Source: Syncephalis fuscata (taxonomy: Eukaryota > Zoopagomycota > Zoopagomycetes > Zoopagales > Piptocephalidaceae). From it: a DNA stretch of 24,398 nucleotides. The notes below the pieces were generated by a model. The model was not told where the DNA came from, ran no database searches, and worked only from the letters and a program-made list of their open reading frames with translations. The position numbers and the translations under genes were made by a program. Below are positions 21,109 through 24,398 of the stretch, piece by piece; position 1 is the stretch's first letter, and the number at the start of each line of letters is the position of its first letter. The DNA is taken from contig JAHLTZ010000130.1 of NCBI GenBank assembly GCA_025786725.1, forward strand, positions 1 to 24,398, in the 5' to 3' direction.

Positions 21109-22094
21109 TTAAAATTCGTTAAGATCAATATGAAAAAAAGATTGCAACTGTGATGATGCAATAGTGTTATGGTTTGTTTGACCACTATGTGTAAGAGCCA
21201 GACCATTTCGAATATCTTTGGTATGGTTTACAAGTAGTACAGATGTAATGGCCCTAAATTAATATAAAGATAACCAATTAGTTGCTTGCACTATTATATT
21301 AATAGCATATTGCTTACCAATCGGCAATCCACCACGTCTCAGAAGTGTTGCCAATAAATTTAAATGTCACAATAAACAAACAAACAATATTGGAAAGAAT
21401 GATAAGGCACATGGTTCGGACGCCATCCTCTGTCAATTGCTTCCATGCTTCAGAGCCAAATAGTCGATAATGGCGGTAAACAACATTGATAAAGGCAGCG
21501 GAAAATACAATGTTTAACGAAACATCTAGACCAAACTTTAGCCAAGGAAAGTAGACGGGCAGTATTGCGGAGCAGCCAGCAATAGGATCCATCGTAGCAC
21601 TGCCTAGACGCCATACGACGTAGATGAGAAACGGCTGTGGCAGCATTAGAACAATGCCTGCAACGAGTAAAGTACGGCTGCGTTGATTGGCCAAAATGCT
21701 TTGTGCAACAGAGCAGTACTAACGGATAGCGTTGATACAACGAGACACAGAAATGCATACCAAACGCTTGTGTGGCAGGACGGTCCATTGGGCAATGCGG
21801 TCATCAGGAATAGACACCCAAAGCTAATGCCCATGGCCGACTGGACGAAGCAGCACCAGGCCGGCACCAATGTAGGGCGGGCGTACAGCATCCGTAAAGC
21901 ATGCCATGTATTGCGCAAGAATAGATAAAGCACACCGGTATTAATAAGAAGCTGAATAAAAATACCCGTACACGACTGCGCATCTCGGCTAGATCGTCGC
22001 CGGCCGCTTCAAAATACTGAATAGCATTGAACTTGCCTAAATGGCTGATTGGCACATTCTCCATAGCATAGGAGCCATTGCCAGCCTGCCACAT
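21109..22094 (-). CDS. Seven-transmembrane protein, fungal GPCR-like
   Basis: Two exons (22094-21318 and 21253-21109) with a 64-nt GTAAGC..TAG intron give about 307 residues if two missing bases are allowed for. Hydrophobic segments in order start at RVFLFSFLLNTGVLYLFLRN, VPAWCCFVQSAMGISFGCLF, SVWYAFLCLVVSTLSVSTAL, TLLVAGIVLMLPQPFLIYVV, FGLDVSLNIVFSAAFINVVY and MCLIILSNIVCLFIVTFKFI, with a seventh spanning the intron (WWIADWAITSVLLV). This is consistent with a plasma-membrane seven-helix protein; ligand and coupling are unknown. Single-base gaps fall near 21939-21948 and in the A4 run at 21693-21696, and the coding length becomes 924 with both restored. It is not clearly a Ste2 or Ste3 pheromone receptor. 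I chose the ATG at 22094 because an upstream in-frame stop follows soon; an ATG at residue 11 is an alternative start. Confidence 0.75.
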
Positions 22095-22377
22095 TGCGGC
22101 AGCAAGTTCAATTAACAAGAAAAGAGCGACTTAGAAAATAGTACAACTATAAAGACCAAAAAGAAATAAAAGACATGGAAATACTACAAAAACATGAGCG
22201 ATAGAGTAGAGTTAAAGGGAAACTAATAAACAAACGTTGTTAGAAAGCAAGTATCCGGTACTAGAATCGATAAAAGATGGATCGTCAAATGATAGATAGA
22301 TATATAGAAATATAAATATAAATCAGTATGTACCTGTCGCAGTTAATAAGGCATAACCGTAAAAAGTGCTTTTACAA
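22095..22377. other. 5' flank of the seven-helix gene
   Basis: AT-rich DNA without a gene, including a GATA/TATA-rich stretch at about 22290-22320. It should contain the promoter of the minus-strand seven-helix gene. No specific site is recognised. Confidence 0.4.
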
Positions 22378-22690
22378 TTATTTTATTTCATTCATCCACA
22401 TGATGTGTAATGTCAAGGCAAATAGTCGGGTTGTGTATGAAAATCGCTCGGCGTCATTGTATTGATGTTGCACAATGGTGGTGATTGATAGACAATCGCG
22501 TGGCAAATGCAATACTGAATGACTACGATCGCTGATTGGTTCTTGCGACGATACTAGGCCTCTAGGTAAGCAAATACCTGTTCCTTCCTTATTGTTTCAT
22601 TATAGAAAGCAGAGAAAGAAACAATGCTTGGCCAAGAGTAAAATAGTTTTGCATACCCATGAATGCCAAGCGACTTGCAGGCTAGACTCT
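22378..22690 (-). pseudogene. Possible coding remnant of unknown family
   Basis: The composition here is richer in GC than the flanks. On the minus strand 22553-22378 reads as an open segment ending in TAA, with protein-like blocks such as SVLHLPRDCLSITTIVQHQY and ERFSYTTRLFALTLHIMW. Upstream, about 22690-22580 is open and reads as SLGIHGYAKLFYSWPSIVSF before a frame break around 22553-22575. A 24-nt GT..AG gap between the pieces is too short for a usual intron here and does not join the frames cleanly. It may be a broken exon pair or a decayed gene. I recognise no family. Confidence 0.25.
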
Positions 22691-23436
22691 TACTAGTGCG
22701 TTAGAACAAGTAGCTGATAACTACTGCATGGCACAACAGAGTAACGTCACATATGTCCGTTGTTCATATTGCATGGCTTGACGTAGATCACAACGTGACC
22801 TTTTAAATAATAAATAGATAATTTGTTATCGAAATATTTAGTATTGTGCGTTATCTAGTTATTTTTATATTTCAATATAAAAAACATCGTTGTGTTGTTT
22901 TTGATACATTATTCTGAGCATATAGAAAACTACTGTATAGCTAATTGCTTTTATTACTAGAATAAATAATGACAACCTTTTCCGCATATTCTTTTGTGTG
23001 TTTTAGTATGTTTGTAATTGCATCTTTTATTACCAAGTACATTATAATGCGTAATACAATTAAATTTATTTAACGCCGTTTATTGTCTGTGTTATAACTC
23101 AAAATAGTAAAAATATGCTTCAAATAAAAATGAATAAAATAGTATCCAGTATAGTAAACATCATTACACTGAATTACTATACAAAACAAATCATAAATCG
23201 TGATAAAGGTAATAAGTCGTAATAATGTAGGAAAAAAGAAATCGACAATACATTATCTTATCTTATTAACACTACTCATTGTAAAATAGTTACTGAGTTG
23301 CTAATAACAATAATATAATCCTAATTAAAGAAAAGCAAGAAACAAAAAAACAAGTTGATTCCTAGCTGTAAATAAGCCGGGAATGCATTGCTAAAATATT
23401 TAAGACGCTGGTGCACTTATTCAGATTGCATCCAGG
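22691..23436. other. AT-rich intergenic region, no gene seen
   Basis: I find no open frame with protein character, no RNA gene and no repeat beyond A/T tracts. The right end would hold the 3' UTR of the minus-strand tail-anchored protein gene. Confidence 0.5.
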
Positions 23437-24398
23437 CTAGGAAGCCACCGATAAAGTAGCGTTCATAAAGCAAGCCAAATAGAATGCTAGAAAGGCGACA
23501 AATGCCACAAATGCTACCTGGCCATCAGTTAGACGTTGCCAGCGAATAACACGCACTGGCATTGAAGGGATAGTTTCGCTACGTGTCTTACGGGTAAGTA
23601 AAATACCCGAAATGTTGGTTGTATCATTAAAGAACGAATCGACCGGTGTTGTAGCACTTGTTAATTGCGGATCGGGTAACAATGATGCTGCAGTTACGGT
23701 GGTAGCTGTAGAAAGCCTACCGATTTGCGTGTTTCAATACTGCCAACCGATGACTGACTTGTGTGCACAGCAGCACTGGCACGTGGACGAAGCATGGCAT
23801 TGCTGCTGGTGCTACTATTAACACTATTAACACTAGCCATGTTATTGACTGTACCACTGCTTTTTACAATGCTTCGTGGCGTAGCTGATGATACAACATT
23901 GGCTGGTGTCGCGGTTGTTGTTTGATGCCGTTGTTTGATTAGCTGTTGTAGCAGCTGGCTGGCTAGTGCCAAATGGCTTGCCATTAAGTAAAACAGTGCC
24001 AGTGGCCTTTTTGCCAGTAGACTTTTCTATCTTGATATCTACACTGCCTGCATCCCGAAGAATAAGCCGGAATCCATCTTCAACACGATGAAGCTCGGCA
24101 TTTGCTGGATTGCTAGTAATTTCATAGCCTGTCTTTGACCAGGTACAGCGACCAAGCAATACTTCAGCACCGCGCATTTGGCCAGCACTGGTGGCATCCG
24201 ATGTGAAGGTGGCCGACCAAATAGCTTTGGCGGCATCAAACGTCTCATTAGATCGGCCCAATGTCGTGCGACTAATGCTCGGCGGTGGTGCATATTTTGT
24301 TAGGTAATCAGCAACCTTTGCTACACACATCGGTGTTTGCGTCTGCACTGCTTTCACCAATGATGACGGATAGAGCCGCGTGGATCAAACTGTGTGAT
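23437..24398 (-). CDS. Tail-anchored membrane protein of unknown family, partial
   Basis: The gene runs off the right edge, so its 5' end is unknown. The visible part contains a folded-looking N-terminal region of about 130 residues (24360-23960; blocks KVADYLTKYAPPPSISR, GAEVLLGRCTWSKTGYEI, ELHRVEDGFRLILRDAGSVD). A Ser/Thr/Asn-rich linker of about 130 residues follows, and then a single C-terminal membrane helix (VAFVAFVAFLAFYLACF) with only about ten residues after it. Basic residues just before the helix (RVIRWQRL) suggest a tail-anchored protein facing the cytosol, probably in the ER or related membranes. I do not recognise the N-terminal domain. Two frame changes occur: near 23921-23923 (one base too many) and near 23711-23720 (one base short). 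The open frame meets a stop just inside the window edge, so another exon or frame break lies there. Confidence 0.6.

Overview
The window is nuclear DNA from a eukaryote, most likely a fungus of the early-diverging (zygomycete-grade) lineages. Genes are interrupted by many short introns, mostly 45-110 nt with GT..AG ends. Intergenic DNA is AT-rich. The gene set is fungal: a fungal-type lumazine synthase, a Sla2/HIP1-family endocytic protein, a MATA-type HMG-box protein, a seven-helix membrane protein of a type I associate with zygomycetes, and an F-box protein. I cannot name the species.

Layout from left to right. Positions 1-2335 hold no convincing gene. Lumazine synthase lies on the minus strand (2336-2875), followed by a 12-exon SAMHD1-like dNTP triphosphohydrolase (3359-5445, minus). 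A long AT-rich gap ends in a GC-richer segment (about 7400-8573) that looks like a decayed minus-strand gene with an F-box-like start. Next come a three-exon HMG-box gene (8818-9704, plus), a seven-exon enoyl-CoA hydratase/isomerase family gene (10039-11246, minus) with one in-frame stop, and the 14-exon SLA2 gene (12846-16915, plus). SLA2 and its flanks are enclosed by two nearly identical 0.51 kb inverted repeats (11878-12387 and 17135-17642). A foldback element with long terminal inverted repeats abuts the right copy (17639-17859). Further right are an F-box gene (18819-20635, plus), a seven-transmembrane protein gene (21109-22094, minus), a possible coding relic (22378-22690, minus), and the 3' part of a tail-anchored protein gene running off the end (23437-24398, minus).

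The main observation is the pairing of a MATA-type HMG-box gene with SLA2, about 3 kb apart, with SLA2 between inverted repeats that are about 99% identical. In many ascomycetes SLA2 flanks the mating-type locus, and in methylotrophic yeasts inverted repeats there allow flip-flop mating-type switching. This window may therefore be a mating-type/sex-determining region of an early-diverging fungus with an invertible SLA2 segment. That is inference; what the sequence shows directly is the gene order and the repeats.

A caution: five genes from 10039 rightwards (enoyl-CoA hydratase, SLA2, F-box, seven-helix, tail-anchored) have single-base frame breaks or a stop. Most of the frame breaks can be placed in short homopolymers. 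Uncorrected sequencing indels are a simpler explanation than decay for most of them, because the broken halves remain protein-like and the lengths become multiples of three after correction.
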